DNA of 33,027 nt, taken from NCBI GenBank assembly GCA_003427395.1, contig BFEA01000059.1, positions 929,164-962,190 on the forward strand, read 5' to 3'. Shown here piece by piece: positions 20,714 through 30,230 of the stretch. Positions within the stretch are counted from its first letter, which is position 1; each line of letters opens with the position of its first letter. Below the pieces are notes generated by a model. It worked only from the letters and a program-made list of their open reading frames with translations. It did not search any database and was not told the DNA's origin. The position numbers and the translations under genes were made by a program. This DNA comes from Chara braunii. Its lineage: Eukaryota > Streptophyta > Charophyceae > Charales > Characeae.

Positions 20714-21574
20714 TTTGGAAAGGCCAGCCGGCATTTTTTCTAACCCCTTAGGGCAGCAAGGCAGGAAGAGGGTTTAGGGTTTAAGGGCCATAAGTGAGTG
20801 TCTGTCCAGCACTTAAATCGCTCCAGACCCCATCACTAAGCAAACGCATCGCACTAAGGCAGAAAAGGACAGTCCCGAGCAAGAACATAGAAGGTCCAGA
20901 CAGCAGGAAGGCAATTAGGATCCGGAATCCTCACCAGGTGCAACTAAACAATTAAACCAGGAGGACCAAGCACAACCACTATCGACACCAGTTCTGGCAC
21001 CATCACAACCAGTTAATACAAAGACGGGAGGTTAGGAGAAGAACCATCAGGCCATTAGGGTTATCCTTCCGAGAAGAAACAAGGTTAGGACTGAGGAGCA
21101 GCTTAGGAGAAAGCAATTCAGGATACTTGAGCGGTCAAAGACAAGGCAAACCGGTAGCCTCAGAAAATATTTCAAGACGAGGGTTTAGGGTTAAGGGTTT
21201 TGGGGGTGCTTTGGTAAAGAGAGAGAAGGAAGAATAGGGAGAGACGGGACACAGGGGTAAGGTGGAAGTTCGAGGTTCAAGGGACACGGGAGGAAGAGTT
21301 CGGGTTCTATGAGGTATTGTTTACTCTGACTTGCCGGTGGAATAAGAACCGGACTGAATTTAGACAGATTGGCAATAGACAGGTAGATCAATTAGCATAG
21401 GCTAACTTAGGCAGGGGTGAGGGGTGGTACATCCTTCCTCAAGGAAGTAATCAATGTCGTCCGCTCGGACCTCCCAGCCATAATGGGGAGGAGCGTGCGT
21501 GAGTCTCCCATGTTTTCTATTTGACTTGCCGGGGGAATAGGAACCGGACTGTCGCTCCCTATAATGGTAGGAGC
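20714..21574 (+). other. LINE 3' UTR with telomere-like motifs
   Basis: Non-coding. GGGTTTAGGGTTTAAGGG at 20770-20787 and GGGTTTAGGGTTAAGGG at 21181-21197 contain the plant telomere unit TTTAGGG and its telobox form. A 28-bp motif containing CTTGCCGG and AACCGGACT occurs twice, at 21328-21355 and 21523-21550, with two mismatches. Both may be element-family features. No gene is present. Confidence 0.6.
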
Positions 21575-21618
21575 CAGAACCAAAAGGTTCTGAAAAAAAA
21601 AAAAAAAAAAAAAAAAAA
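21575..21618 (+). terminator. 3' hairpin and poly(A) tail of the LINE
   Basis: CAGAACC (21575-21581) and GGTTCTG (21586-21592) form a perfect 7-bp stem around an AAAA loop, immediately followed by 26 A residues (21593-21618). It marks the 3' end of the LINE RNA. In stringent-type LINEs a 3' stem-loop is recognised by the RT. A similar role here is inferred. Confidence 0.8.
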
Positions 21619-21812
21619 GATTAAGGGGGCCCACCTTCACTTAGGGCGTGCACGCNCCTGCTGCAGGGCCCTATGCCGAGGCCTAGACCCTCACACTCCC
21701 TCCTCCTTTACTTCGATAGTCCTCTGAGAAGTCGTTACACAGCAGTCTGCTTCCCTTTCAAGTTCCGTTCACAACCTGTAATAACGTGGGGAACAGTCTT
21801 CATCAGTTCCTC
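21619..21812. other. Junction between LINE tail and gypsy-1, with one ambiguous base
   Basis: No gene. An N occurs at 21656. Minus-strand codons EELMK directly follow the gypsy-1 stop at 21813-21815, so the first bases (about 21787-21812) are still gypsy-1 coding sequence. The remainder may be its 3' end or LTR. Confidence 0.5.
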
Positions 21813-22202
21813 TCAAGTGAACCATCGATCTTCTTTAGGATATGTATGATGTCTAAAACGTACTCGATACTGCATCTGCGGTTTGGGAGGGCGTCCCCTG
21901 CCTGGGGGCTTGGGTACAGGCATCAGCTTGTGCTCAACAATGTCATCGATGTCGACGTGTCCGTCCATGGTTGGGGGCAACATTGATCTCCTTGAAGGAA
22001 ACTGGTCTGTTTCCGCAAGAGGTGCTAGCTTGGAGGCATGGAAAACAGGGTGTGTATGAAGGTGACCAGGGATGTGAATGACATATGCAGGACCATCTGG
22101 TTTATCACCCACTATATCAAGGACTTCCCAGGGTCCAAAGTATTGCGGCATCAGTTTACGTGAGATTCCCAACTCCTGTCCCAACTCAGATGATTTGACC
22201 TA
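21813..22202 (-). pseudogene. Gypsy-1 integrase C terminus and chromodomain-like tail
   Basis: Contains KLMPQYFGPWEVLDIVG and HTHPVFHASKLAPL, the GPY/F region of gypsy integrases, then DIDDIVEHKL and YRVRFRHHTYPKEDRWFT, which resemble a chromodomain that directs integration to modified histones. It is in the same frame as the preceding integrase core but cut off by TAG 22200-22202 (ERA-stop-VKSSEL, probably Trp originally) and by TGA 21813-21815 (WFT-stop-EELMK, probably Arg CGA originally). Confidence 0.82.
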
Positions 22203-22619
22203 GGCTCTTTCACCTACCTGAAATGCAGACAGTCGCCTGTGTTTGTTCTCAGATGCAACCATGGCATCTTCAACTTTCTTGATGTGCTCTATAGTTTGCT
22301 GCAGCATCTGTTCGTACTTGACAACAAATTCTACTCCGGTTGGGTGGTTTTCAGGAATCGGAAAGTCAAGAGCAGATCTGGGCCTCCAACCAAGACGCAT
22401 CTGGTTAGGAGTCTTATCGGTAGTGCTGTGCACAACATTGTTATACAGGCCGGCGATGAGAGGTAACTTCTCATCCCAGTCATCTTGACTTGGCTTAATA
22501 TAATGTCGAAGCAAGTGCTGCACTACCCGGTTCATCTGCTCGGCTTGTCCGTTTGATTCAGGTGGTTCCCTGATGTCATTTGCAGTCGGGTACCCATCTG
22601 TTAGGCTGTACATTGCCAC
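22203..22619 (-). pseudogene. Gypsy-1 integrase core, distal part
   Basis: SNGQAEQMNRVVQHLLRHY carries the catalytic Glu of the DDE triad, followed by LPLIAGLYNNVVHSTTDKTPNQM and VGERA. A frameshift or small rearrangement near 22600-22619 separates it from the part with the first two Asp residues. Confidence 0.82.
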
Positions 22620-23330
22620 AGTTCACTAGTGAATCTGACATCCCTGTCGCTTACAATAGACTTAGGGAGACCGAAGTCACGTACCCTATTGTCCATAAAT
22701 AGGTTGATGACGTGATCAGTCTTAGCTGCCTCAAGCATAGCGATGAGTCTAGCATACTTAGTGAACCTGTCCACAATGACAAAGATGTGCCGTCTACCCC
22801 TTTTGTTGGTCACAAGGGTATCCATGAAATCCATGGACACACTCTGACCTAGTCCAGCAGGGATGGGCAAGGGCTTGATAAGCACAAGCGGTGCTTGCGT
22901 CCGTGGTTTTTCACGCTGGCAGACCTGACAAGTTTCTACATACTTCTTTGCATCGTCCATCAGTGAGGGCCACCAAAATCGCTGCAGTAAATATGCTGCT
23001 GTTTTTTTATAGCCAAAATGACCGGTTGCATCGTGGAACTCACCTAAAAATAAACTACGCAAAGACTCTCTATTCGGTACACACAAACGTTTATTTCCAA
23101 CCTTCTCAAGGAACAACAATCTGTCAACCAACACAAACTCGTCGAAAGTAGCCTGGTCTTTAGCTTCCAGTTTGTGAATGATCTCAGACATGGCTGCATC
23201 TTCTTGATAGGCTTCCACCATAGACCGAGTTACATCGTCAAAAATTCCAAACTCGATCACTTGCGCGTCCAGATAGTTTGCCCTACACGATAGTGCATCA
23301 CCCACTTTGTTGTACTTTCCCTTCAGAGAG
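22601..23330 (-). pseudogene. Gypsy-1 end of RNase H, integrase zinc finger and core
   Basis: Starts, in minus sense, with KYNKVGDALSCR, the end of the RNase H-connection region (the canonical form is VADALSRR). Then comes the H2C2 zinc finger HDATGH and CQVCQ, and the first integrase Asp residues in SMDFMDTL and VSDRDVRFTS. The frame runs into the solo LTR at 23331. The GTG used as a nominal start at 23305 is not a real initiation codon, because this is internal polyprotein. Confidence 0.85.
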
Positions 23331-24212
23331 TGTTACATGCCCAGTTGGGCGATGTATATATAGCCAAGAATCCGCAATGTGATAAAAAGGATTGAATGGG
23401 CAATGCAGTGTTAGTGGAATCTCAACAGGCAGTGTACATCCTGATACATACAAAATGGCACATAATAGCGCAATGGAAGACTTAGATATAAGCCCTGACC
23501 TGACCGGGACTGACCTCTCTCACGTAGTACAAGACAGCGCAGCGGAATGCTAGAATACCAATGACTAGCCCAATCAATGTCACAATGCAGACTAAACATA
23601 CATCATCCTCATCACAAGGTGTGAAGGGGCCTGGCGCTACATACAAGAAGAATGCGCCAGGTCCAGACTATACACAGATGAAGAGGAGGGGATCATACGA
23701 AGAAGAGGGGGAAGATGGGAATGTCGTCAACACCAAGTCTTCGGTACAAGTCCCAGATAATCCCTCGTCAAACGTTTGAAGCCCAATGTCGAGTCTGGAT
23801 CCAAATGTCACCAAGCCCGCTCTCTCGTAGTCTGCTGATGCAGTGAAGTCAGGTAGCGAGAGGGTGAGAGGGAGATGGTGGACTGAGAAGAGGAAGAAGA
23901 AGCTCTCTCACTCTCTCTCATGTGCCATGTACTAACCTTTGAAGATGGCGCTGAGCTGCAGGTACCTCGAAGACGAAGCTGGAGCTATGGCGCTGCAGCT
24001 AAGTCTCCCTGGCCTCCGCCCAATCTCTCTCTCTCTCCAGTACTACTCTAGCTCCTACTAGCGCCCAACGCTGAAGACTACTGCTAACGCTACTATTACT
24101 ACTGCAACGCTCCTCCAGAGTCTGCTACCGAATCCTGAAGACTACCTCATGCCTCCTCAACTGCACGTGAAATGCCTGGGAAGTCCCTATGAACTACTTG
24201 CAGCCTGCAGGG

Positions 24213-24240
24213 CGGGCCAGTCTTATATAGTGCTGGCCCG
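24213..24240 (-). promoter_or_regulatory. TATA box inside an 8-bp inverted repeat (solo LTR)
   Basis: CGGGCCAG (24213-24220) and CTGGCCCG (24233-24240) are perfect inverted arms around a 12-base loop that holds the TATA motif CTATATAAG read on the minus strand. It is the probable LTR core promoter. Promoter activity is inferred from the motif only. Confidence 0.5.
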
Positions 24241-24384
24241 TCCAGGAGGTTGCTCTTGCCAATGCCAAAACGTGCCAGACCCTGGCGTTGAAGCTTAAAC
24301 AAAGGTTGTCTTGAAAACATGCCCAAAATGACCTGTGCTAAAACCCTGGTCTGGTGCCTAAGTTTCAGGGCAGGTCGATCTTAT

Positions 24385-24582
24385 GAGGGCCTGAAAATTG
24401 CCCTCCGTTTCAGGCTGAAAAGACTCAGGGCCTGGAGGGCTCTGTTTTAGGCTGAAACGACATAGGGCCTGTAGGCCCTTGTTTTCAGGCTTTCAGGCTG
24501 AAACGACACAGGGCATGTAGGCCCTTGTTTTCCGGCTTTTAGGCTGAAAACAACACAGGGCCTGAAAATGGCCCTCGTTTCA
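24385..24582 (-). repeat. Degenerate ~45-bp tandem repeats in the LTR U3 region
   Basis: Four to five units each contain AGGCTGAAA, then CAGGGCCTG and CCCTTGTTTTC words (starts near 24411, 24450, 24497 and 24540). In minus orientation they lie between the LTR start and the TATA box, the position of U3 enhancer repeats. Confidence 0.7.
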
Positions 24583-24592
24583 GCATGTAACA

Positions 24593-25345
24593 AAGAGTCA
24601 AGCTTGAAGTCATACATATCTATGACTTCAATCCACCTCTTAAGTGCGTCAGAGAGGACGGGCTGTCTTAATCTAGCGCAACGTCTCATGGTCAGATGTC
24701 ACATAGAAGAATCTGCCTAGGAGGTAGTGCCTGCAATGGACCAGCACTCTATAGAGGGCATAGAGCTCACGCTCATATGTGGACTTAGCTAATTTATGAG
24801 ACGGCATATTTTTACTCATGTACTTGATCAGCCTCCTTCTACGCAAGAACCGCGCCTATGTCGTATTGGCTGGCGTCTGTGGTCACAACAAAGGGTGTTC
24901 AGGATCCAGAAGTTTGAGGACTTCATAGTGTGTCAGGGCATACGTCAATTTCTTGAAGGTTGTCTCACACTCTTTGGTCCACTCTCATGCGGTGTCAAGG
25001 TGTGTGTAGCCTGTCATCCCCAAGAATGACCTCGGTTCGGTCACAGACTGACGTCTGGGCCAGTCACGTATGCTGGCCACTTTGGCATCATCCGACCTCA
25101 ATCCGTCCGCGAAAATTTCATGACCCATATACAAGATCTTGGTGCGACCAAATTTGCATTCTCCAAGTCAACCTTGTACTGGTGCTGTCTTAGGAGCCCG
25201 AGCACTGTTTCCACGTGCTCAGCATGCTCCTCTACGGTCCTACAAAAGATAAGAATATCGTCCAGGTACGACGATAAACTTGTCTAAGTACTCATGCGTT
25301 ATGATCCTGGCCAATTTCGAAGTACACATTCATCAGATCGTACAA
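24593..25345 (-). pseudogene. Gypsy-1 reverse transcriptase / RNase H fragment
   Basis: Heavily frameshifted. Readable minus-strand pieces include LMNVYFEIGQDHN, EYLDKFIVV, KILYMGHEIFADGLRSDDAKV, RSFLGMTGY and, near the low end, RWIEVIDMYDFKLDSL. These are the palm-to-connection and RNase H regions of a gypsy polymerase. The YxDD motif is destroyed by a shift around 25260-25285. The upstream part of the polymerase is cut at 25345 by the adjacent LTR. Confidence 0.75.
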
Positions 25346-26574
25346 TGCCATCCAATTGCAAAAAGAAATGAATAAACTTGAGAGGAGAAGAAAGAAAGAA
25401 GAAGAAGATGATGTACACCAGCATAGACAAAGGATAATGCTCTTCTTCTTCGCCAAAAACTCTCCACCTCCTTATCTCCTCCGCTCTTATTCACACAAGA
25501 AATAATAATACAATGTTGAATGGCTGAATCAGAATCAATCTCCAAATCCCTCTTCTACTGCAGGTATCACTTGAAGTCCACCATAGCCATGGTTGCCTCT
25601 CCCACTCTTCACTCTTATAAGCCAAGGCTATGGCGGACTACTAGGCCTTGCCCTGATGTCCAAAGGACAACCCAAAGCAACTATGGCTGCTCTAGCTCAC
25701 GCCGCCATGCCTGCCTCTGACTCAAAGCTTCTTGGTGTAGCTCTGCCCCGACAGGGGACCTTCCTGCTGCAGCACCCACCAAGGTGATGAAGATGGCGGC
25801 CACCATAGCCAGGTAAGTACCTTTGGCTCTCCCCCTTCCTCTTGGTCTTCTTCCTCATTTGTGTCCATGCTCCTTCCCCAACAACACTGCTCCAAGCTAG
25901 CGATGCTCCAGCCAGCTCTCCAACCAGTGTGTCGCCAAACTTGCACACCGACAATGAGGCTGGGCTCTTCGGTCGGCCTGGAGATATAGCGGCCTGCTTG
26001 CCTCTTGGGCGGTGACTTCCACACCGCTCGACCTTCCAAGCAACCGGTACCTCCTCCCTTTCGGAGGGAAACATCATTGCAGACCCTGATATTGCTCGTA
26101 CAAGCCCTAGACTCAGACTGGTTGGACTCGTACCCGCCTAGACCTAACCCACAACTACTGGGTCTCTAAAAATGCCAACTTTGGTCTTCTTCTGCTCGGC
26201 CTCGAGTACCCTGCGCATCTACCTCTTCAAGGTGTGATACCAGCCTACCTGCTACTTGAATATTTCCTCGCTGCTTCAAGTGTTGCGGGCCTCTTCCCCC
26301 GCCACTTGAGTTTTTTCCCCTGCTGCAATCCTCAATGTCATGGCCACAGGTAAGTACCGTCCCTGAGAGCCCAACGAACGCACAAGTGCCCTTGCGGGTC
26401 ACACACACACTCAAGCCAACAAACACTCAGACAGACATGCAGACTAGCAAGCGTGCACACACACAGACTTAAAGAACTTAATAGCAGGCGGGAAACTCAG
26501 CAAGGCATTCAGTCCATGAGCAAAACTCAAAAATCAGTTGTGTGTCTCGGTCCGTGTTTGGTCGGGTCATCACA
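25346..26574 (-). repeat. Probable 3' LTR of gypsy-2
   Basis: In minus orientation it starts TGTGATGACC directly after a polypurine tract and ends near 25346 in ..GGCA, giving TG..CA ends and about 1,229 bp. Its right half is homologous to 357-858. A TATA-like CTTATAAG at 25616-25623 lies about 950 bases into the LTR. The low-coordinate boundary is placed where gypsy-1 RT similarity stops, and that edge is uncertain by several bases. The matching 5' LTR was not recognised within this window. Confidence 0.65.
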
Positions 26575-26590
26575 CTACGCCCCCCTTGAG
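26575..26590 (-). other. Polypurine tract of gypsy-2
   Basis: The minus strand reads CTCAAGGGGGGCGTAG and abuts the LTR start TGTGATG. Such a purine-rich word directly 5' of the 3' LTR primes plus-strand synthesis in LTR retrotransposons. Confidence 0.65.
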
Positions 26591-26664
26591 AGCGAGGTCC
26601 CTTCGAGCGACTAACTTATTCGGAGTCCCCGACAAACGCGTCGTAAGCAAACAAAGCAAAGAGA

Positions 26665-27282
26665 TTATGAGAGTATTTTATCGCAATGAGCTTTGCAGAT
26701 TTTGGGTACAGCATTAAAGGTGATTTGTCGCTCGTAGGCATTAACAACGCAAGGTGCGCTGCACAGCAGTTCCTTCTTGGAGATCCAGTAGAGATCGTCC
26801 AAAGGATGATACATAAAGTGAACCTGGTATTGTCTGTTCTGTCCCTTCCCTACGTGTTGTTTGATTCTATCGATCTCATGACCACCATTGATCGCACAAG
26901 GAATCATGTCTTCACGGTAATCGAAGGACTTAGCATCATGGTGGATATACAATTTTGATGCATGAAAGACGAGGTATGTGCGCAGATGAGGCGGCACAAC
27001 AACTGTGTATGAGGGGCCGAACCCATCCTTGCCAATCACATCCAGAACTTCCCACAGACCATAATAGAGCGGAAGAAGTTTGCAGGATACTCCCTCTTCT
27101 TCTGAGAATTCAAACATCTTGACCCACACATAACTTCCCACACCAATATCCGAAGGTCGGCGCTTCTTGTTTGCATGCTGGATCATTGTGTGTTGTCGCT
27201 CGGTCATTGTTGTGATGGCAACTTTGAGCAAGCGATCGTACTTGGGCCTGAAGTCAGGCCTGTCGGGTGTTAAACCAGCTGG
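26665..27282 (-). pseudogene. Gypsy-2 integrase C terminus and chromodomain-like tail
   Basis: DRPDFRPKYDRLLKVAI leads into KLLPLYYGLWEVLDVIG and TYLVFHASKLY (the GPY/F region), then GHEIDRIKQHV and YQVHFMYHPLDDLYWISKKELL, a chromodomain-like fold. The frame is open upward to a TAA near 27281. The last 25 residues are unlike gypsy proteins and may be read-on into non-coding sequence. Confidence 0.8.
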
Positions 27283-27285
27283 TTG

Positions 27286-28082
27286 TTAAGGGAATAGGTA
27301 GGAGAGCGGATTACAAATCTGCCAACTGTAATGCAGCCTGTTTGGCGTCATGCCGGTGGAAGAATGGATGGAGTTGTTGTACAACCCCTTCACGAAATAT
27401 AACTCTTTATCCCACGTTTCCTGATCCGGAATGATTAAAGTGTGGAGAAGTTGGAACACAATCTGGTTGATTTCCTCAGCCAAACAGTTGGCTTTGGGAT
27501 GTCGGTCAGATGTCATGGATAGTCTGGGGCCAGGGAGTTGGGACATGAAGTCCTTCCATTCATTACTTATGAAGCGCGAGTCCAGATCATTCACAAGAGT
27601 TTTCGGGGTTCCGAACTGCAAAATGTACTTTTGTTCGAACTCACAGATCACCAATTCAGTTGGGGCATGAGATGGCAAAGGAATCAGATTGAGGAATTTA
27701 GAGAAGCGGTCAACAATCACCATCACTTGCGAATAGTCGTTCTTACTTACCTTTCCCATGTCGGTGAAGTCAATAGAGGCAGACTCCAAGGGACCATCGG
27801 GAATGGGAAGGGGTGTAAGTAGCCACATGGACTTTTGTCTACATGGTTTGATACGTTGACAAACTTGACACTTGACAATAAACTTTTCGGCAGATCCCTT
27901 CATACCAGGCCAATCAAACTGTCTCAATAGGTTTCCGTACGTCTTTGCCATGCCAAGTGTCCACTCCGGCCATGAGCAAAGTCCAAGAAGTGTGTGCGGA
28001 AAGGCTCATGGTTGGGCACACACAAATGGTCGTTATTCCCATAGCGTCGGAAAACCAGTCCTGCTTATTCGTGAAAATAAGG
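27286..28082 (-). pseudogene. Gypsy-2 integrase zinc finger and core
   Basis: The His pair of the H2C2 finger lies in AHGRSGH (about 27965-27990) in a different frame. The frame from 27951 down has CQVCQ, IDFTDMG (first Asp), LVNDLDSRFISNEW (second Asp) and ANCLAEEINQIV (Glu). The DDE residues are retained although neighbours are altered (usual DGQTER becomes NCLAEE). A frameshift near 27950 and a stop at 27286 inactivate it. Confidence 0.82.
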
Positions 28083-29573
28083 TTAATTCTCGAGGTCAGC
28101 CCACAACTGGTCAAGGATGGGACTAAGCTCCGGAACCTTGGCAGTGTGTTCTACGATCTCCTCCTTCAGTTTCTTTTGGAGGTCGTAGGAATTCACAAGG
28201 CAAGTCATGTACTCGGGGTGGCGAGACAACGCATCAACAACTCGATTATAACAACCCTTTTTGTGTCTTAGTTCAAAGTCAAAAATGTCGATCTCATGGA
28301 ACCAACGAAATAATGTAGGGGATAAGGTGGTTTGATCTTTGATCCACTTGAGAGTCTCGTGATCTGAGAACACTTTGAAGTGGCGTCCCAAAAGATAGTG
28401 CTTCCAATGATTCAGAGCCATACGCAAAGCATAGAGCTCACGCATGTAGGTGGAAGTAACTACCTTTTCATTGGGCATGCGTTTGCTGTAGTACTCTAGC
28501 GGTCGCAAGCCATCGCCATCATCGTGTTGCAGCACTGCGCCAATCCCATACTGGCTCACATCCGTAGTGACTACGAATGTTAGTTTAAAATCTGCAATGC
28601 GGAGTACAAGGTAACTTACCAAGACCTCTTTCAAGGTTTGAAATGCGGTCTCACATGTTGCATCCCACGCGTAAGGTACATTCTTACTTGTCAATCGGGA
28701 CAACGGGCGAGCAACAATAAAGAATCGGGGCACAAACTTCCGATAGTAAAATGCGAGACCAAGGAAAGAACGCAGTTCGCGGATGTTCGCGAGTTGAGGC
28801 CAGTTGCGAATGACCTCAACCTTGGTTGCCTCAAGCTCGAGGCCTGCAGCAGACAACCGATGCCCAAGATAGATGACGCTATCCCTCCCAAACTCGGATT
28901 TCTCTAAGTTGAGATGGAGTTGCGTTTTCTTGAGGATGATGTACACTTCCTCAAGGTGCTTCATGTGTTCCTCGATGGATTTGCTGAAGATTAGAATATC
29001 ATTGAGGTACACCACCACAAACCGACCAATCTGTTCGCGTAGGACCTTGTCCATAAGACTTTGAAAGATGGCCGGTGCGTTTGTGAGACCAAAGAGCATT
29101 ACGGTAAATTCGTAAAGCCCATCGCGTGTCTCAAACGCAATCTTGTGCTAGTCCGCAAGATCGACTTCAATTTGGTGGTATCCAGACTTGAGATTGATCT
29201 TAGAGAAGACCTTGCACCCATCTGCAACATCAAGCAAGTCATCTATGTGTGGCAATGGGTATGCATTCTTTCTTATGATGCGGTTTAGACCACGATAATC
29301 AATACACATGCATAGCTTGCCTCCTTTCTTTGGAACAAACAAAACACGTGCACCAAATTCAGATTCACTAAGCTTGATCCAACCCTTGTCGATCATCTCA
29401 TCGATTTGTTTCCGGAGTTCCTCCAACTCGCCGGATCCCATACGGTATACGCAGCCCTTTGGAGGAACAACACCTTCGACCAACTCGATTGTGTGTCGGA
29501 ACGATCGCATGGGAACTCCACATGGTTCGACCAGAACTTTCGGGAATCAGTCAAGTAGGTTTTGAATGCTTGT
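28083..29573 (-). pseudogene. Gypsy-2 reverse transcriptase and RNase H
   Basis: One frame holds FPKVLVEPCGVP, HTIELVEG, KGWIKLSESEFGARVLFVPKKGG, CIDYRGLN, motif A FSKINLKSGYHQI, LFGLTNAPAIFQ, motif C VVYLNDILIFS, YLGHRLSAAGL, LRSFLGLAFYYRKF and RNase H (TTDVSQYGIGAVL, MRELYAL, FSDHETLKW, VVDALSRHPEY). It is cut by TGA 29547-29549 and TAG 29148-29150. The motif A Asp is Asn (AAT at 29193-29195) and YLDD is YLND (AAT at 29001-29003), so polymerase activity would be lost even without the stops. RNase H acidic residues appear intact. Confidence 0.92.
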
Positions 29574-29849
29574 TCAGACCGGTGGGGGTGAAGGATCAAC
29601 AAAAGGGTCACCTAGATCAAGTCGCAGATTGCGAATGGAGGTGATCGAATCTGAAGTACAGTCATTTGGACTAGTAGAAGGTAGAAAAGTACAAGTGTTA
29701 GAAGTAAACTCATTAGATGAAGTAGTATTGATACTAGCTGCAAAAGTAGATGGCACATGAGTAGGGCGAACGAAGGCAATATCCAATTGTTCATCCTCTT
29801 TGTGCTTGCGCCACTTCTTGTAGAACTGCATGGCATTGAGAAAAGTCAC
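29574..29849 (-). pseudogene. Gypsy-2 protease-RT linker
   Basis: In frame with the RT but separated by TGA 29574-29576. It encodes MQFYKKWRKHKEDEQLDIAF and then a Ser/Thr/Pro-rich segment. It is a variable spacer between protease and RT with no domain I recognise. A frameshift near 29850 joins it to the protease. Confidence 0.6.
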
Positions 29850-30230
29850 TGGGACTCGTGCTTCTCATCCAAGAGGACGGGAAGCTCGTTCCCTTGAGCA
29901 TCTTTGACTATGAAAAGTGGCTCCTTCCACTTGGTCCATTCGCATTGTGACTGCAGCCAGCCCAAGTCAAGGACTGCGTCGAAGGGACACTTGTCAAGGA
30001 CATAGAAGTTCAATGTGTGCGTGACTGTCTTGTCCTTGTCAAAGGTAGTGAGCACACCTTTGACCGCATGCGTAGATGAGACAACCACTTTGTTGTCCAC
30101 TTGAGTCCGCCAAGGGTTCTACGAAGCCGCTTGCTTCATTCCCAAACCCACTTTGCGTATCCCGTGTGGTGACATGAAATTAGTCGTATCACCACAATCA
30201 ATCAACACATGGAGATAGTGGTGGTTTATG
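29846..30230 (-). pseudogene. Gypsy-2 aspartic protease
   Basis: HVLIDCGDTTNFMS (about 30178-30212) matches the retropepsin active-site loop LIDSGATHNFIS, here with Cys in place of Ser/Thr beside the catalytic Asp. YVLDKCPFDAVLDLGWLQ (about 29965-30010) matches the second conserved region, canonical DvILGmDWL, rearranged to DLGW. A TAG near 30118 interrupts the frame. It would process the Gag-Pol polyprotein. Confidence 0.75.

Larger units (their letters stand above)
13700..21618 (+). mobile_element. L1-type LINE retrotransposon, degraded
   Basis: Order on the plus strand: ORF1 with CCHC knuckle and coiled coil, ORF2 with APE endonuclease, RT and zf-RVT, a ~0.9 kb 3' UTR, a perfect hairpin and a 26-base poly(A). 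This is the plant L1 layout. ORF2 is broken by several frameshifts and stops, so the copy is inactive. The left boundary is set at the first open codon of the ORF1 frame and the real element probably starts further left. No target-site duplication matching the bases after the poly(A) was found upstream. Confidence 0.88.
23331..24592 (-). mobile_element. Solo LTR inserted in gypsy-1
   Basis: The plus strand starts TGTTACATGC and ends GCATGTAACA, giving a 10-bp terminal inverted repeat with TG..CA ends. It sits between GAGAG (23326-23330) and AAGAG (24593-24597), a 5-bp target duplication with one mismatch, as for gypsy LTRs. It splits the RNase H codons DSL and KYNKVGDALS of gypsy-1, so it is a secondary insertion. 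No internal coding region exists, hence a solo LTR. On the minus strand a CTATATAAG TATA box lies about 360 bases in, supporting minus orientation. An independent DNA transposon with short TIRs is less likely. Confidence 0.78.
21787..25345 (-). mobile_element. Ty3/gypsy element 1 (chromodomain-like), decayed and interrupted
   Basis: Minus-strand order from high to low coordinate is RT fragment, RNase H, integrase and chromodomain-like tail, which is the gypsy order. A solo LTR (23331-24592) interrupts the RNase H. On the high side, the RT fragment stops at 25345 where the LTR of gypsy-2 begins. The element carries many stops and is not functional. Neither of its own LTRs was recognised. Confidence 0.85.

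Noticed and set aside
23331-24592. DNA transposon with 10-bp TIRs
   Set aside because: TG..CA ends, a 5-bp near-duplication, and a TATA box with U3 repeats fit an LTR better; no transposase is present.
8750-29150. Reassigned UAG codon (as in some ulvophyte algae)
   Set aside because: TGA and TAA stops and frameshifts occur in the same elements, so mutational decay is simpler. Comparison of TAG sites with Gln codons in homologous copies could reopen it.
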